64,000 bases of DNA from Pseudomonas sp. GM78 (GCF_000282475.1 NZ_AKJF01000198.1:140410-204409); one strand, 5' to 3'. Shown: positions 9,206 to 18,362, counted from the stretch's first letter. The notes: a model not told the origin generated them from the letters alone. Made by a program: numbers and translations.

Positions 9206-9850
9206 ATGCAACTCAAGAATCCCATCCTCGGTCTGTGCCAACAGTCCACCTTCATGCTCAGCGCCGCCAAAGTCGACCAATGTCCGGATGACGAGGGCTT
9301 CGAAGTCGCCTTCGCCGGTCGTTCCAACGCCGGCAAGTCCAGTGCTCTGAACACCCTGACCCATGCCAGCCTGGCGCGCACCTCGAAAACGCCGGGGCGC
9401 ACGCAACTGTTGAACTTCTTCAAGCTAGACGATGAACGCCGTCTGGTCGACCTGCCGGGCTACGGTTATGCAAAAGTACCGATCCCGCTCAAGCAACACT
9501 GGCAGCGTCACCTGGAAGCCTACCTGGGTGGTCGCGAGAGTTTGAAGGGGCTGATCCTGATGATGGACATCCGTCACCCGATGACCGACTTCGACCTGCT
9601 GATGCTCGATTGGGCCGTTGCGGCTGGCATGCCGATGCACATTTTGCTGACCAAGGCGGACAAGCTGACCTATGGCGCGGCCAAGAACACGCTGCTCAAG
9701 GTGCAGTCGGAAATTCGCAAGGGTTGGGGCGATGCCGTGACGATCCAGTTGTTTTCGGCCCCGAAGCGCATGGGCCTGGAAGACGCCTACACTGTACTGG
9801 CAGGCTGGATGGAACTGGCGGACAAGGGCGCTGACGAAGTAACTGTGTAA
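9206..9850 (+). CDS. engB: Ribosome biogenesis GTPase EngB (YihA/YsxC)
   Basis: Essential GTPase for large ribosomal subunit assembly. G1 is [10 protein letters not shown]2 lies around KTPGRTQ, G3 is DLPGYGYAK and G4 is TKADKL. The open frame begins at 9080, but the ATG at 9206 gives [10 protein letters not shown], the usual pseudomonad N-terminus, and a 214-residue protein of family length, so the upstream extension is rejected. It is divergent from the cytochrome unit and convergent with the ErsA-like RNA and polA, the same arrangement as polA-spf-yihA in enterics. Confidence 0.95.
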   Translation: MQLKNPILGLCQQSTFMLSAAKVDQCPDDEGFEVAFAGRSNAGKSSALNTLTHASLARTSKTPGRTQLLNFFKLDDERRLVDLPGYGYAKVPIPLKQHWQRHLEAYLGGRESLKGLILMMDIRHPMTDFDLLMLDWAVAAGMPMHILLTKADKLTYGAAKNTLLKVQSEIRKGWGDAVTIQLFSAPKRMGLEDAYTVLAGWMELADKGADEVTV

Positions 9851-9920
9851 GAGTGAAAAAGCTGTCTGGGGAGCGGTCAGGCCAGCGCGGCATGATCGCA
9901 CCAGCCAGTTTTTTACAGGC

Positions 9921-9965
9921 AAAAAAAACCCCGGACTTCTATGGGGAGGGGGAAGTTCCGGGGTT
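9921..9965 (-). terminator. Intrinsic terminator of the ErsA-like RNA
   Basis: Arms at 9953-9965 and 9927-9938 pair (minus strand AACCCCGGAACTT with AAGTCCGGGGTT, one bulge), followed by eight U. The loop holds the C-rich stretch. Confidence 0.85.
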
Positions 9966-10051
9966 CAAGTTCTAGACCGCTAGGGCGGGGTCCAGATATC
10001 TGCCAACACTTAACACAACATAGGAGCATCGAAGGGCTTCACCAGCCATTC
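9921..10051 (-). ncRNA. ersA: ErsA-like small RNA (Spot 42 position)
   Basis: A minus-strand transcription unit fills the gap between polA and engB. A sigma-22 style promoter (10058-10084), a predicted start near 10051 and a strong intrinsic terminator ending at 9921 give a transcript of about 131 nt. P. aeruginosa ErsA is remembered as about 132 nt, AlgU-dependent and at this locus. The terminator hairpin carries a C-rich loop (minus strand CCCCCTCCCC) able to pair with Shine-Dalgarno sequences. Identity rests on position, length, promoter class and terminator, not on alignment. The exact 5' end is inferred. Confidence 0.78.
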
Positions 10052-10057
10052 AGTAAA

Positions 10058-10084
10058 TCTGAGTGGCTGGGGCCAGATTAGTTC
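10058..10084 (-). promoter_or_regulatory. Candidate AlgU (sigma-22) promoter of the ErsA-like RNA
   Basis: On the minus strand, GAACTA (10084-10079), a 16-base spacer and TCAGA (10062-10058) fit the AlgU consensus GAACTT-N16/17-TCTGA, with one mismatch in each box. It sits at the right distance for a transcript start near 10051. Confidence 0.7.
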
Positions 10085-10183
10085 AGTTTTTTTTCAGAAG
10101 CTTTGGAATAACCTCAAGCGCCTTTTGGACTAAGCAGCCTGCGAGCGGTCTGCCGCGACATGATGCCGCAGCAGAGTCTCCAC

Positions 10184-13003
10184 TCAGTGCGCCTCATCCC
10201 AGTTATTGCCCACCCCGACTTCCACCAGCAATGGCACATCCAGTTTCGCAGCACCGCTCATGTGCAGGCGAATCTCGGCGCTGACCTGTTCGACCAGGTC
10301 CTCGCGCACTTCAAGTACCAATTCATCGTGCACCTGCAGGATGACTTTGGCGTCCAGGCCTGACGAGGTTAGCCAGTCATCCACGGCCACCATGGCTTTC
10401 TTGATGATGTCGGCCGCCGTGCCTTGCATCGGCGCGTTGATTGCCGTGCGTTCGGCGGCGGCACGCTCCTGCGGCTTGTTGGAATTGATCTCCGGCAGGT
10501 ACAGCCGCCGCCCGAAGAACGTTTCCACATAACCTTGATCCGCAGCCTGGGCGCGGGTGCGATCCATGTACTCACGAACGCCGGGATAACGGGCGAAGTA
10601 GGTATCGATATAGGCCTTGGCGGTCTTGGTATCGACGCCGATGTCCTTGCCGAGTTTCTGCGCACCCATGCCGTAGATCAGGCCGAAGTTGATGGCCTTG
10701 GCGCTGCGCCGCTGGTCGGAGGTGACCTGGTTGAGCTCGACCTTGAACACTTCGGCAGCGGTGGCGGTGTGCACGTCCAGGTTATTGCGGAAGGCATTCA
10801 TCAGGCCTTCATCGCGGGACAGGTGCGCCATGATCCGCAGCTCGATCTGCGAATAGTCGGCCGCCAGCAGCTTGTAGCCTTTCGGAGCGACGAAGGCCTG
10901 GCGAATGCGCCGCCCTTCCGCGGTGCGCACCGGGATGTTCTGCAGGTTCGGATCGCTGGACGAGAGACGCCCGGTGGACGCCACGGCCTGGTGATAGGAG
11001 GTGTGGATGCGTCCGGTGCGCGGATTGATCTGTTCCGGCAGACGGTCGGTGTAGGTGCTTTTGAGCTTGCTCATGGAGCGGTATTCCATCAGCACCTTGG
11101 GCAGCCGATAGTCGTCCTCGGCCAGCTTGGCCAGCACTTCTTCGGCGGTGGACGGTTGGCCCTTGGCGGTCTTTTTCAGCACCGGCAATCCGAGCTTCTC
11201 GTAGAGGATCACGCCGAGCTGCTTGGGTGAGCCCAGGTTGAATTCCTCACCGGCAATCTCGAAGGCTTCACGCTCCAGCGCCACCATCTTGTCGCCCAGT
11301 TCGATGCTTTGCACCCCTAGCAGGGCGGCATCCACGAACGCGCCCTGGCGTTCGATACGTGCGAGCACCGGTACCACGGGCATCTCGATGTCGGTCAGCA
11401 CGCTGGCCAGGGTCGGGATGACGGTCAGCTTCTCGAACAAGGCCTGGTGCAGGCGCAGGGTGATGTCCGCGTCCTCGGCCGCGTAAGGCCCGGCCTGCTC
11501 CAGCGCAATTTGGTCGAACGTCAGCTGCTTCACGCCTTTGCCGGCGATGTCCTGGAAGCTCACGGTGGTGTGATCCAGATACTTCAGCGCCAGGCTGTCC
11601 ATGTCATGGCGGGTGGCCGTGGAGTTGAGCACATAGGACTCAAGCATGGTGTCGAAAGCGACGCCGCGCACGGTGATGCCGTTTGCCTGATCGCCACCGA
11701 TGGCGCAGTTGGCCAGGATGTTCATGTCGAACTTGGCGTGCTGGCCGACCTTGAGCTTGTTCGGGTCTTCCAGAATCGGCTTGAGGGCGCGCAGGACGGT
11801 GTCGCGATCCAGTTGATCGGGCACGCCGATGTAGGAGTGGGTCAACGGGATGTAGGCCGCTTCGTTGGCCTGCACCGCAAACGACAAGCCCACCAGTTGC
11901 GCCTGCTGCGCGTCGATGCCGGTGGTTTCGGTGTCGAAGGCGAACAGCTTGGCGCTGTTCAGTTTTTCGAGCCAAACGTCGAATCGAGCCTGGTCGAGGA
12001 TGGTCTCGTAACGGGCTTCTGACGTGGCCGGCGGCACTTCGGCTTCGGCTTCGGTTTCGGCGGCACTGAACAGATCGACTACCGGCTGAGGCTTGGAGGC
12101 AGCAGCGCTCAGTTCAAGACGTTTGGCGTCCCGATCAAGATCGTTCAGCCAGCTTTTGAATTCCAGCAGGGAATAGAGCTCGTAGAGTTTGGCCGGATCT
12201 TCCGGGCCCATTTGCAAGTCGTCGAGGCCAATCTCCAGCGGCACATCGACCTTGATGGTCGCCAGTTGATAGGAGAGGAACGCCATCTCCTTGTGCTCTT
12301 CGAGCTTGGCCGGCAGGGTCTTGGCACCGCGGATCGGCAGTGTGGGGACGATGTCTAGCTGCGCGTAGAGCTCGGTCAGGCCGCCATTCACACCCACCAG
12401 CAGGCCGGAAGCGGTCTTTGGGCCTATGCCCGGAACGCCTGGAATGTTGTCGGAAGAATCGCCCATGAGTGCCAGATAATCGATGATCTGCTCCGGAGCG
12501 ACGCCGAATTTCTCCTTCACGCCGTCTACGTCCATGCTGCTACCGGTCATGGTATTGACCAAGGTAATGTGGCCGTCGACCAGTTGCGCCATGTCCTTGT
12601 CGCCGGTGGAGATGACCACCGGACGATCGGCCGCCGCGCTGCTGCGTGCCAGCGTGCCGATCACGTCATCGGCCTCGACGCCTTCAACGCACAGCAGCGG
12701 GAAGCCCAGGGCGATCACGCTTTGATGCAGGGGTTCGATCTGCACACGCATGTCATCGGGCATGCTCGGCCGGTTGGCCTTGTATTCGGCGTACATGTCA
12801 TCGCGAAATGTCCCACCCTTGGCATCGAACACCACGGCGAAGGGACTGTCCGGGTACTGCTTGCGCAGACTCTTGAGCATGTTCAACACGCCCTTGACCG
12901 CGCCGGTGGGCAGGCCTTTGGACGTGGTCAGCGGTGGCAGCGCGTGAAAGGCGCGGTACAGGTAAGAAGAACCGTCCACCAGGACGAGGGGGGCTTGGCT
13001 CAT
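10184..13003 (-). CDS. polA: DNA polymerase I
   Basis: Replication and repair polymerase with all three activities. The N-terminal 5'-3' exonuclease domain (about residues 1-290) contains LVDGSSYLYRAFH and the GDSSDNIPGVPGIG helix-hairpin-helix. The 3'-5' proofreading domain starts at about 340 with FDTETTGID. The polymerase domain shows motif A DYSQIELR, motif B RRSAKAINFGLIYG and motif C QVHDELVLEV. The frame opens with a TTG at 13015, but the ATG at 13003 gives the family N-terminus MSQAPLVLVDGSS and is preceded by AAAGG. About 939 residues, slightly longer than E. coli Pol I. It is divergent from the DUF2782 gene and upstream of the small RNA on the same strand. Confidence 0.96.
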   Translation of the reverse strand: MSQAPLVLVDGSSYLYRAFHALPPLTTSKGLPTGAVKGVLNMLKSLRKQYPDSPFAVVFDAKGGTFRDDMYAEYKANRPSMPDDMRVQIEPLHQSVIALGFPLLCVEGVEADDVIGTLARSSAAADRPVVISTGDKDMAQLVDGHITLVNTMTGSSMDVDGVKEKFGVAPEQIIDYLALMGDSSDNIPGVPGIGPKTASGLLVGVNGGLTELYAQLDIVPTLPIRGAKTLPAKLEEHKEMAFLSYQLATIKVDVPLEIGLDDLQMGPEDPAKLYELYSLLEFKSWLNDLDRDAKRLELSAAASKPQPVVDLFSAAETEAEAEVPPATSEARYETILDQARFDVWLEKLNSAKLFAFDTETTGIDAQQAQLVGLSFAVQANEAAYIPLTHSYIGVPDQLDRDTVLRALKPILEDPNKLKVGQHAKFDMNILANCAIGGDQANGITVRGVAFDTMLESYVLNSTATRHDMDSLALKYLDHTTVSFQDIAGKGVKQLTFDQIALEQAGPYAAEDADITLRLHQALFEKLTVIPTLASVLTDIEMPVVPVLARIERQGAFVDAALLGVQSIELGDKMVALEREAFEIAGEEFNLGSPKQLGVILYEKLGLPVLKKTAKGQPSTAEEVLAKLAEDDYRLPKVLMEYRSMSKLKSTYTDRLPEQINPRTGRIHTSYHQAVASTGRLSSSDPNLQNIPVRTAEGRRIRQAFVAPKGYKLLAADYSQIELRIMAHLSRDEGLMNAFRNNLDVHTATAAEVFKVELNQVTSDQRRSAKAINFGLIYGMGAQKLGKDIGVDTKTAKAYIDTYFARYPGVREYMDRTRAQAADQGYVETFFGRRLYLPEINSNKPQERAAAERTAINAPMQGTAADIIKKAMVAVDDWLTSSGLDAKVILQVHDELVLEVREDLVEQVSAEIRLHMSGAAKLDVPLLVEVGVGNNWDEAH

Positions 13004-13077
13004 GAGCAGGATCAACCTTTTCGGCGGGTCCGGCGCTAGAATAGCGGGACCGTTGACGACAAAGGGACAAGGTTATC

Positions 13078-13368
13078 ATGCGCACACTAAATCGCCTGTT
13101 GCTGGCTGGGTTGTTTGCAGTCACTCCGTTGGCCGTCATGGCGGCGGACGATGCGCCATCGCCAGATCCGGAAGTAACCATTCGCACGGAAGGCGACAAA
13201 ACGATTCAGGAGTACCGTCAGAACGGTTTTCTCTACGCCATCAAGGTCACTCCGAGCGTCGGCAAACCCTATTTTCTGGTGCGCGCCGATGGATCGGACG
13301 GTAACTTCATCCGCTCGGATCAGCCGGATATGCTGATACCGTCGTGGAAGATCTTTGAGTGGAAGTAG
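13078..13368 (+). CDS. DUF2782 exported small protein
   Basis: A 96-residue protein with a signal peptide (cleavage near VMAAD, about 22) and a compact mature domain ending in DMLIPSWKIFEW, the hallmark of DUF2782. The family is found next to polA and thrB in pseudomonads and has no established function. It starts 75 bases from the divergent polA start, after an AAGG ribosome-binding site, and precedes thrB by 59 bases, so co-transcription with thrB is likely. Confidence 0.9.
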   Translation: MRTLNRLLLAGLFAVTPLAVMAADDAPSPDPEVTIRTEGDKTIQEYRQNGFLYAIKVTPSVGKPYFLVRADGSDGNFIRSDQPDMLIPSWKIFEWK

Positions 13369-13427
13369 TTTCTTAATTTCAATCGGCGTTGGCTCAAGAG
13401 CGGCGCCTCGTACTGGCAGTTTTAATC

Positions 13428-14378
13428 ATGTCTGTGTTTACCCCCCTGGCTCGGCCCGAGCTGGAAGCTTTTCTCGCCCCTTATGGCCTCGGCCGCCTGC
13501 TTGATTTCCAGGGGATTGCCGCCGGTAGCGAAAACACCAATTTCTTTATCAGCCTGGAGCAGGGCGAGTTTGTCCTGACCCTGGTCGAGCGCGGCCCGGT
13601 GCAGGAGATGCCATTCTTCATCGAATTGCTCGACGTGCTGCACGAGGCCGACCTGCCGGTGCCTTACGCGCTGCGCACCACCGACGGCGTTGCGTTGCGC
13701 GAGCTGGCCGGTAAGCCTGCGCTGTTGCAACCGCGCTTGGCCGGCAAGCACATCAAGCAAGCCAACGCCCAGCATTGCGCGCAGGTAGGCGAGTTGCTTG
13801 CCCACCTGCACCTGGCGACCCAGGCCAAGATGATCAAGCGCAAGACCGATCGTGGCCTGGACTGGATGCTGGAAGAGGGCACGCAATTGCTGTCGCACCT
13901 CAATGCTGGGCAGAAAGCTTTGCTGGAGCGGGCGCTGGAAGAAATCACCCAACAGAAAGAGAAAATCCTGGCGCTGCCTCGGGCCAACATCCATGCCGAC
14001 CTGTTCCGCGATAACGCGATGTTCGAAGGCACGCACCTGACCGGGCTGATTGATTTCTACAACGCCTGCTCGGGGCCGATGCTCTACGACGTGGCGATTG
14101 CCCTGAACGACTGGTGTTCCGACGATGACGGCTTGATTGACGGCCCGCGGGCGCGGGCACTGCTGGGGGCTTATGCCGCGTTGCGACCGTTTACCGCGGC
14201 CGAGGCTGAGTTGTGGCCGACCATGTTGCGGGTGGCGTGCGTGCGTTTCTGGTTGTCACGGTTGATCGCGGCGGAGTCGTTTGCCGGGCAGGACGTGTTG
14301 ATTCACGATCCGATGGAGTTTGAGCTGCGTTTGGCGCAGCGCCAGACAGTTAATACGCCTTTGCCGTTCGCCCTTTAA
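13428..14378 (+). CDS. thrB: Homoserine kinase (aminoglycoside-phosphotransferase fold)
   Basis: Phosphorylates homoserine in threonine synthesis. It belongs to the ThrB form with an APH/choline-kinase fold rather than the GHMP form. Key segments are the N-terminal MSVFTPL...LAPYGLG, the nucleotide-binding GSENTNFF region, the catalytic loop HADLFRDN (His/Asp/Asn at about 197-204) and the metal-binding GLIDFYNA. The ATG at 13428 is chosen over an upstream open-frame extension because it gives the 316-residue family length. Pseudomonad synteny after polA supports the symbol. Confidence 0.93.
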   Translation: MSVFTPLARPELEAFLAPYGLGRLLDFQGIAAGSENTNFFISLEQGEFVLTLVERGPVQEMPFFIELLDVLHEADLPVPYALRTTDGVALRELAGKPALLQPRLAGKHIKQANAQHCAQVGELLAHLHLATQAKMIKRKTDRGLDWMLEEGTQLLSHLNAGQKALLERALEEITQQKEKILALPRANIHADLFRDNAMFEGTHLTGLIDFYNACSGPMLYDVAIALNDWCSDDDGLIDGPRARALLGAYAALRPFTAAEAELWPTMLRVACVRFWLSRLIAAESFAGQDVLIHDPMEFELRLAQRQTVNTPLPFAL

Positions 14379-14383
14379 GAGCT

Positions 14384-14472
14384 TCGCGGGCAAGCCTCGC
14401 TCCTACAGAAATCGGTCGTTCGCAATTATTGTGATCGGCGCGAAATCTGTAGGAGCGAGGCTTGCCCGCGAA
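14384..14472. repeat. REPIN: inverted pair of REP palindromes (class A)
   Basis: Two inverted REP copies of about 26 bases at 14384-14409 and 14446-14471 (core GCGGGCAAGCCTCGCTCC) flank a 36-base spacer, between the convergent thrB and znuA genes. The same core recurs at 18291 and 42194. Confidence 0.85.
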
Positions 14473-14494
14473 CGGGGCGACACAAATTCCGGGG

Positions 14495-15424
14495 TTACAA
14501 CGACTCCAGACACCCCGCCAAATCATTCCCCAATTTCTCCAGCACCTGCTCGTACCCCTGAGCCGTCGCTGGCGTATACCCACCCAAAGCATCCAGTTCC
14601 GCCAGCTTCACCGGCAGGCCCGCCACCAGGGTTTCCGCCAGGCGTGGGCGTAGCGGTGGTTCGCTGAATACACAGGTCTTGCCCACTTCCTGCAACCGCG
14701 CACGCATTGCCGCAACATGCTGGGCGCCAGGCTGCACTTCGGCTGCGACACTGAAAACGCCGGCGTGCTTGAGGCCGTAGGCGTCTTCGAAGTAATCGAA
14801 CGCTTCGTGGAACACGAAGTAAGGTTTGCCTTCAATACCAGCCAGACGTTTCTTCAGGCGTGCATCCAGCGCATCGAGACGCTCGTCAAATGCCTTCAGG
14901 TTGCTCTGGTAGCGCGCCGCGTTGGCCGAGTCGGCCGCACTCAGGTCCGCAGCCATTTTCGCCGCGATCACCCGGGCGTTGACCGGCGACAGCCACAAAT
15001 GCGCATCCAGGGTGCCCGGACGGTGATCGTGGTCGTGTTCGTCGGCTTCTTCGGCGTGGGAGTGGTTATCTTCGGCGAAATGTCGCAGCTTCAGGCCAGG
15101 AAGCTCCTGCACGGCGACGCTCGGCAGCGTACGACCATTGAGCACCCGTGGCATGAAACCTTCCATGTCCGGCCCGATCCAGTACAGCAGATCCACCGAT
15201 TGCACCTTCCGTACGTCGGATGGGCGCAAGGCATAGTTATGCGGCGAGGCGCCGGGTGGCAGCAAGACTTCCGGGATCGCCACACCGTCCTGTACGGCAG
15301 CGGCGATCAGCTGCAGTGGCTTGATGCTGGTGAGGACCTTGACCTCGGCTTGCGCCGAGCCAATCAGCAGAAAACTGGTGAAAATTGCGACAAAGATGGA
15401 AAAAAGTCGGGACACGATGACCAC
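14495..15424 (-). CDS. znuA: Zinc ABC transporter substrate-binding protein ZnuA
   Basis: Periplasmic zinc-capturing component of ZnuABC. A signal peptide (about 1-27) precedes a TroA-fold domain. The His/Asp-rich loop at about residues 115-135 (SHAEEADEHDHDH) is the zinc-shuttling loop of ZnuA proteins. Zn ligand regions PHNYALRPSD, DAHLWLSP and VFHEAFDYF are present. It is 309 residues long. It diverges from zur with only 57 bases between starts, and a Zur-like box lies in that gap. Confidence 0.95.
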   Translation of the reverse strand: MVIVSRLFSIFVAIFTSFLLIGSAQAEVKVLTSIKPLQLIAAAVQDGVAIPEVLLPPGASPHNYALRPSDVRKVQSVDLLYWIGPDMEGFMPRVLNGRTLPSVAVQELPGLKLRHFAEDNHSHAEEADEHDHDHRPGTLDAHLWLSPVNARVIAAKMAADLSAADSANAARYQSNLKAFDERLDALDARLKKRLAGIEGKPYFVFHEAFDYFEDAYGLKHAGVFSVAAEVQPGAQHVAAMRARLQEVGKTCVFSEPPLRPRLAETLVAGLPVKLAELDALGGYTPATAQGYEQVLEKLGNDLAGCLESL

Positions 15425-15442
15425 TCGAAGAGGCGAGAACGG

Positions 15443-15455
15443 GTAACATAATAAC
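15443..15455. promoter_or_regulatory. Candidate Zur operator between znuA and zur
   Basis: The minus strand reads GTTATTATGTTAC, 10 of 13 matches to a GTTATAATATAAC-type Zur palindrome. It sits between the divergent znuA and zur starts, where it could repress both transcripts when zinc is sufficient. Confidence 0.55.
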
Positions 15456-15481
15456 GTCTCTCACAAAACTCGTCGCCGCTC

Positions 15482-15964
15482 ATGCCTAAAACACCGATTG
15501 CCAGCCGTCCCCACGACCACTCTCATTGCGTTCACAGCGCATTGTCTGAGGCCGATGCCTTGTGCGCGCGCCAGGGTTTGCGCCTGACCGCATTGCGTCG
15601 GCGGGTGCTGGAACTGGTGTGGCAAAGCCACAAACCCTTGGGCGCCTACGACATTCTTGCGGTGCTCAGCGAGCAGGATGGCCGCCGAGCGGCGCCACCA
15701 ACCGTGTACCGCGCGCTGGATTTCCTGCTGGAAAACGGCCTCGTGCACCGAATCTCCTCGCTCAACGCCTTCATCGGTTGCAATCATCCGGAGCACGCGC
15801 ACCAGGGTCAGTTCCTGATCTGCCGTGAATGCCACGCCGCCATCGAACTCGAACAGAAATCCATCAGCGACGCGATCATCGCCAGCGCCAGGGACGTCGG
15901 GTTTGTCGTCGAAGGCCAGACCGTCGAAGTGATCGGTCTCTGTTCGGGCTGCCAGGGGGCTTGA
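15482..15964 (+). CDS. zur: Zinc uptake regulator Zur (Fur family)
   Basis: Zinc-dependent repressor of zinc uptake (called np20 in P. aeruginosa). The N-terminal winged helix includes [14 protein letters not shown] and [10 protein letters not shown]. The dimerisation/metal region has [10 protein letters not shown] and two Cys pairs, CRECH and CSGC, for structural zinc. The tail [11 protein letters not shown] at the N-terminus adds histidines. 160 residues. The TGA overlaps the ATG of znuC by one base, so zur-znuC-znuB is one translationally coupled operon. Confidence 0.94.
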   Translation: MPKTPIASRPHDHSHCVHSALSEADALCARQGLRLTALRRRVLELVWQSHKPLGAYDILAVLSEQDGRRAAPPTVYRALDFLLENGLVHRISSLNAFIGCNHPEHAHQGQFLICRECHAAIELEQKSISDAIIASARDVGFVVEGQTVEVIGLCSGCQGA

Positions 15965-16749
15965 TGAGCAACGCGCTGATCCGCCTCGAGCAGGTTGCCG
16001 TCACGTTTGCCGGGCAACCCGTGCTGGATAATATCGAACTGAGCGTCGAGCCGGGGCAGATCGTGACCCTGATCGGCCCTAATGGTGCCGGCAAGACCAC
16101 CCTGGTGCGCGCTGTGCTCGGCCTGTTGAAACCCGACAGCGGCAGTGTCTGGCGCAAGCCGAAACTGCGGGTCGGCTATATGCCGCAAAAGCTGCATGTC
16201 GATCCGACCCTGCCGCTCTCGGTGCTGCGCTTCTTGCGCCTGGTGCCGGGTGTGGACCGTGCGATGGCCCTGGCTGCGCTCAAGGAAGTCGGCGCCGAGC
16301 AGGTGATCGACAGCCCCGTGCAAAGTGTTTCCGGCGGTGAAATGCAACGCGTCCTGCTGGCCCGGGCCTTGTTGCGTGAGCCTGAACTTCTGGTGCTCGA
16401 CGAGCCGGTACAAGGCGTCGACGTGGCCGGCCAGGCCGAACTCTATAGTCTGATCACCCGCCTGCGAGACCGTCACGGCTGCGGTGTGTTGATGGTTTCC
16501 CACGATCTGCACCTGGTGATGAGCACCACCGACCAGGTGGTTTGCCTGAACCGCCATGTCTGCTGCTCCGGCCACCCCGAGCAGGTCAGCGGCGATCCGG
16601 CATTCGTCGAACTGTTCGGAAAAAACGCGCAAAGCCTGGCGATTTATCACCACCACCACGACCACGCCCACGATTTGCACGGCTCAGTGGTCAAGGCGCC
16701 CGCATCGGGCCATAACCATGTTCATGGAGATAGCTGCAAGCATGGCTGA
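15964..16749 (+). CDS. znuC: Zinc ABC transporter ATPase ZnuC
   Basis: ATP-hydrolysing subunit of ZnuABC. Walker A is GPNGAGKTT, the signature is VSGGEMQRV, Walker B is LLVLDEP and the H-loop is MVSHDLH. The C-terminal 40 residues are rich in His ([10 protein letters not shown] and HNHVHGD), as often seen in ZnuC. The ATG at 15964 overlaps the zur stop and begins [11 protein letters not shown]; the longer open frame from 15829 is rejected because it overlaps zur. 261 residues. It overlaps znuB by 8 bases. Confidence 0.94.
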   Translation: MSNALIRLEQVAVTFAGQPVLDNIELSVEPGQIVTLIGPNGAGKTTLVRAVLGLLKPDSGSVWRKPKLRVGYMPQKLHVDPTLPLSVLRFLRLVPGVDRAMALAALKEVGAEQVIDSPVQSVSGGEMQRVLLARALLREPELLVLDEPVQGVDVAGQAELYSLITRLRDRHGCGVLMVSHDLHLVMSTTDQVVCLNRHVCCSGHPEQVSGDPAFVELFGKNAQSLAIYHHHHDHAHDLHGSVVKAPASGHNHVHGDSCKHG

Positions 16750-17530
16750 TTTTCTGCTCTACGCCCTGCTTGCAGGTCTGGCTCTGGCGGTTGTGGCGGG
16801 CCCCTTGGGCTCCTTCGTGGTCTGGCGGCGCATGGCCTATTTCGGCGACACCCTGTCCCACGCGGCATTGCTGGGCGTGGCGTTGGGCTTTCTGCTCGAT
16901 GTCAGCCCGACCGTTGCAGTCACCGTCGGCTGCTTGCTGTTGGCGGTGTTGCTGGTGACCTTGCAACAGCGTCAGCCGCTGGCTTCCGACACGCTTTTGG
17001 GAATTCTCGCACCCAGCACCCTCTCTTTAGGCCTGGTGGTACTAAGCTTCATGCACGAAGTGCGGATCGACCTGATGGCCTATCTGTTCGGTGACTTGCT
17101 GGCGATCAGTCCAACCGACCTGGCGTGGATCCTCGGTGGCAGCGCCGCGGTGCTGGCGTTGTTGGTGACGTTGTGGCGGCCACTGCTGGCAATCACCGTG
17201 CACGAAGAGTTGGCAAGGGTCGAAGGGCTGCCGGTGGCGGGGTTGCGCCTGGCGCTGATGCTGTTGATCGCCGTGGTGATTGCCGTGGCGATGAAAATCG
17301 TCGGTGTGTTGCTGATCACCTCGTTGTTGATCATTCCGGCCGCTGCGGCACAGCGTCACGCCCGCTCACCGGAGCAGATGGCACTGGGCGCCAGCGTGCT
17401 GGGCATACTCGCCGTGTGTGGCGGATTGGCGCTGTCCTGGTTCAAGGACACCCCGGCGGGGCCGTCGATTGTAGTGGCGGCCGCCGCGCTGTTTCTGCTG
17501 AGTTTTGTTCTGCCCCGTCGAGGGGTGTAG
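16742..17530 (+). CDS. znuB: Zinc ABC transporter permease ZnuB
   Basis: Membrane channel subunit of ZnuABC, ABC-3 family, 262 residues with about eight hydrophobic helices beginning at [18 protein letters not shown]. The [15 protein letters not shown] and [12 protein letters not shown] segments are typical of the family. The ATG at 16742 lies inside the end of znuC. The longer open frame from 16556 is out-of-frame znuC sequence and is rejected. Confidence 0.93.
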   Translation: MADFLLYALLAGLALAVVAGPLGSFVVWRRMAYFGDTLSHAALLGVALGFLLDVSPTVAVTVGCLLLAVLLVTLQQRQPLASDTLLGILAPSTLSLGLVVLSFMHEVRIDLMAYLFGDLLAISPTDLAWILGGSAAVLALLVTLWRPLLAITVHEELARVEGLPVAGLRLALMLLIAVVIAVAMKIVGVLLITSLLIIPAAAAQRHARSPEQMALGASVLGILAVCGGLALSWFKDTPAGPSIVVAAAALFLLSFVLPRRGV

Positions 17531-17567
17531 ACTTGCTCGTTTTTTGCGCAAATAGAGAGTCGCAGGA

Positions 17568-18287
17568 ATGAAGTCGTTCGCCTCCCGTTATCTGCTCCTT
17601 GTCGCATTTTCTTTGCTGCTGGGCGCTTGCCAAAGCACGCCACCGGCAGCCACCGAGGTTTCGGATGCGCGGGCCACGGCCATTGCACAGCTGGAACAAA
17701 GCCTGGCCAGCAGCGATTTGGCCACGGCCGAAGGTCAATTGGCCGCGTTGCAGGCCGAGTCCCCCAACGATCAATCCCTTGAGCAATACCAGCGTCAACT
17801 GGCCGAAGCCTACCTGCTGCGTAGCCAGATCGTGCTGCAAAAAGGCGATGTAAACGCTGCTGCCACCGCATTGGCCCGGGCCCGGGTCTTGATGCCTAAA
17901 GCGCCTGCGCTGACCGGTGGCGTCAATGGTGCCATCGCACAAGCCCGGAAGGCTGAGCTGGAAAAGGCCGAAGCAGACCTCAAGTCCGCCGAAGCCAAGC
18001 GCAAAGCCAAGGTCATTGATCCAGAGGCGGAAAGCACCACGGTGAAGCTAAAAATCACCGATATGGGGAAAATGCGTCGTCAACTGGATGCGATTGCCGC
18101 CGATGTTGTGAATTTTCAGTGCGACGTGAGCATTCAGGTGCCGCGTACCGATGATTATCCCTGGGTGGCTAACTTGCTGACCAAGCGGGTGAAGAAGCTT
18201 GATCCGCAGTTTGATCTGAACCTGGAGCGGCAGATTATTCGCAGCGTTCCGGCGCAGGTGGTCCTGAGTCCGCGCAAGCAGCCTTAA
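17568..18287 (+). CDS. Conserved lipoprotein (PA5502-like)
   Basis: A 239-residue predicted lipoprotein with lipobox LLGAC (Cys at about 21). The mature part is mostly helical, with TPR-like alternation at about 30-120 (ATAIAQLEQSLASSDLATAE and following), then a charged coiled coil (ELEKAEADLKSAEAKRKAK) and a C-terminal alpha/beta domain with TVKLKITDMGKMRRQL. Function is unknown. It follows znuB by 37 bases on the same strand, as in P. aeruginosa, which hints at a shared transcript but not a zinc role. Confidence 0.8.
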   Translation: MKSFASRYLLLVAFSLLLGACQSTPPAATEVSDARATAIAQLEQSLASSDLATAEGQLAALQAESPNDQSLEQYQRQLAEAYLLRSQIVLQKGDVNAAATALARARVLMPKAPALTGGVNGAIAQARKAELEKAEADLKSAEAKRKAKVIDPEAESTTVKLKITDMGKMRRQLDAIAADVVNFQCDVSIQVPRTDDYPWVANLLTKRVKKLDPQFDLNLERQIIRSVPAQVVLSPRKQP

Positions 18288-18290
18288 AAG

Positions 18291-18338
18291 CATCGCGGGC
18301 AAGCCTTGCTCCTACAGGAGCAAGGCTTGCCCGCGATG
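18291..18338. repeat. REP hairpin, near-perfect 23-base arms
   Basis: Arms at 18291-18313 and 18316-18338 are exact reverse complements separated by 2 bases. The core is the class A REP (GCGGGCAAGCCTTGCTCCT). It lies between the convergent lipoprotein and katE genes and may stop transcription from both sides, although no T-run follows. Confidence 0.85.
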
Positions 18339-18362
18339 GCGTCCTCTCAATCAATACAAAAC

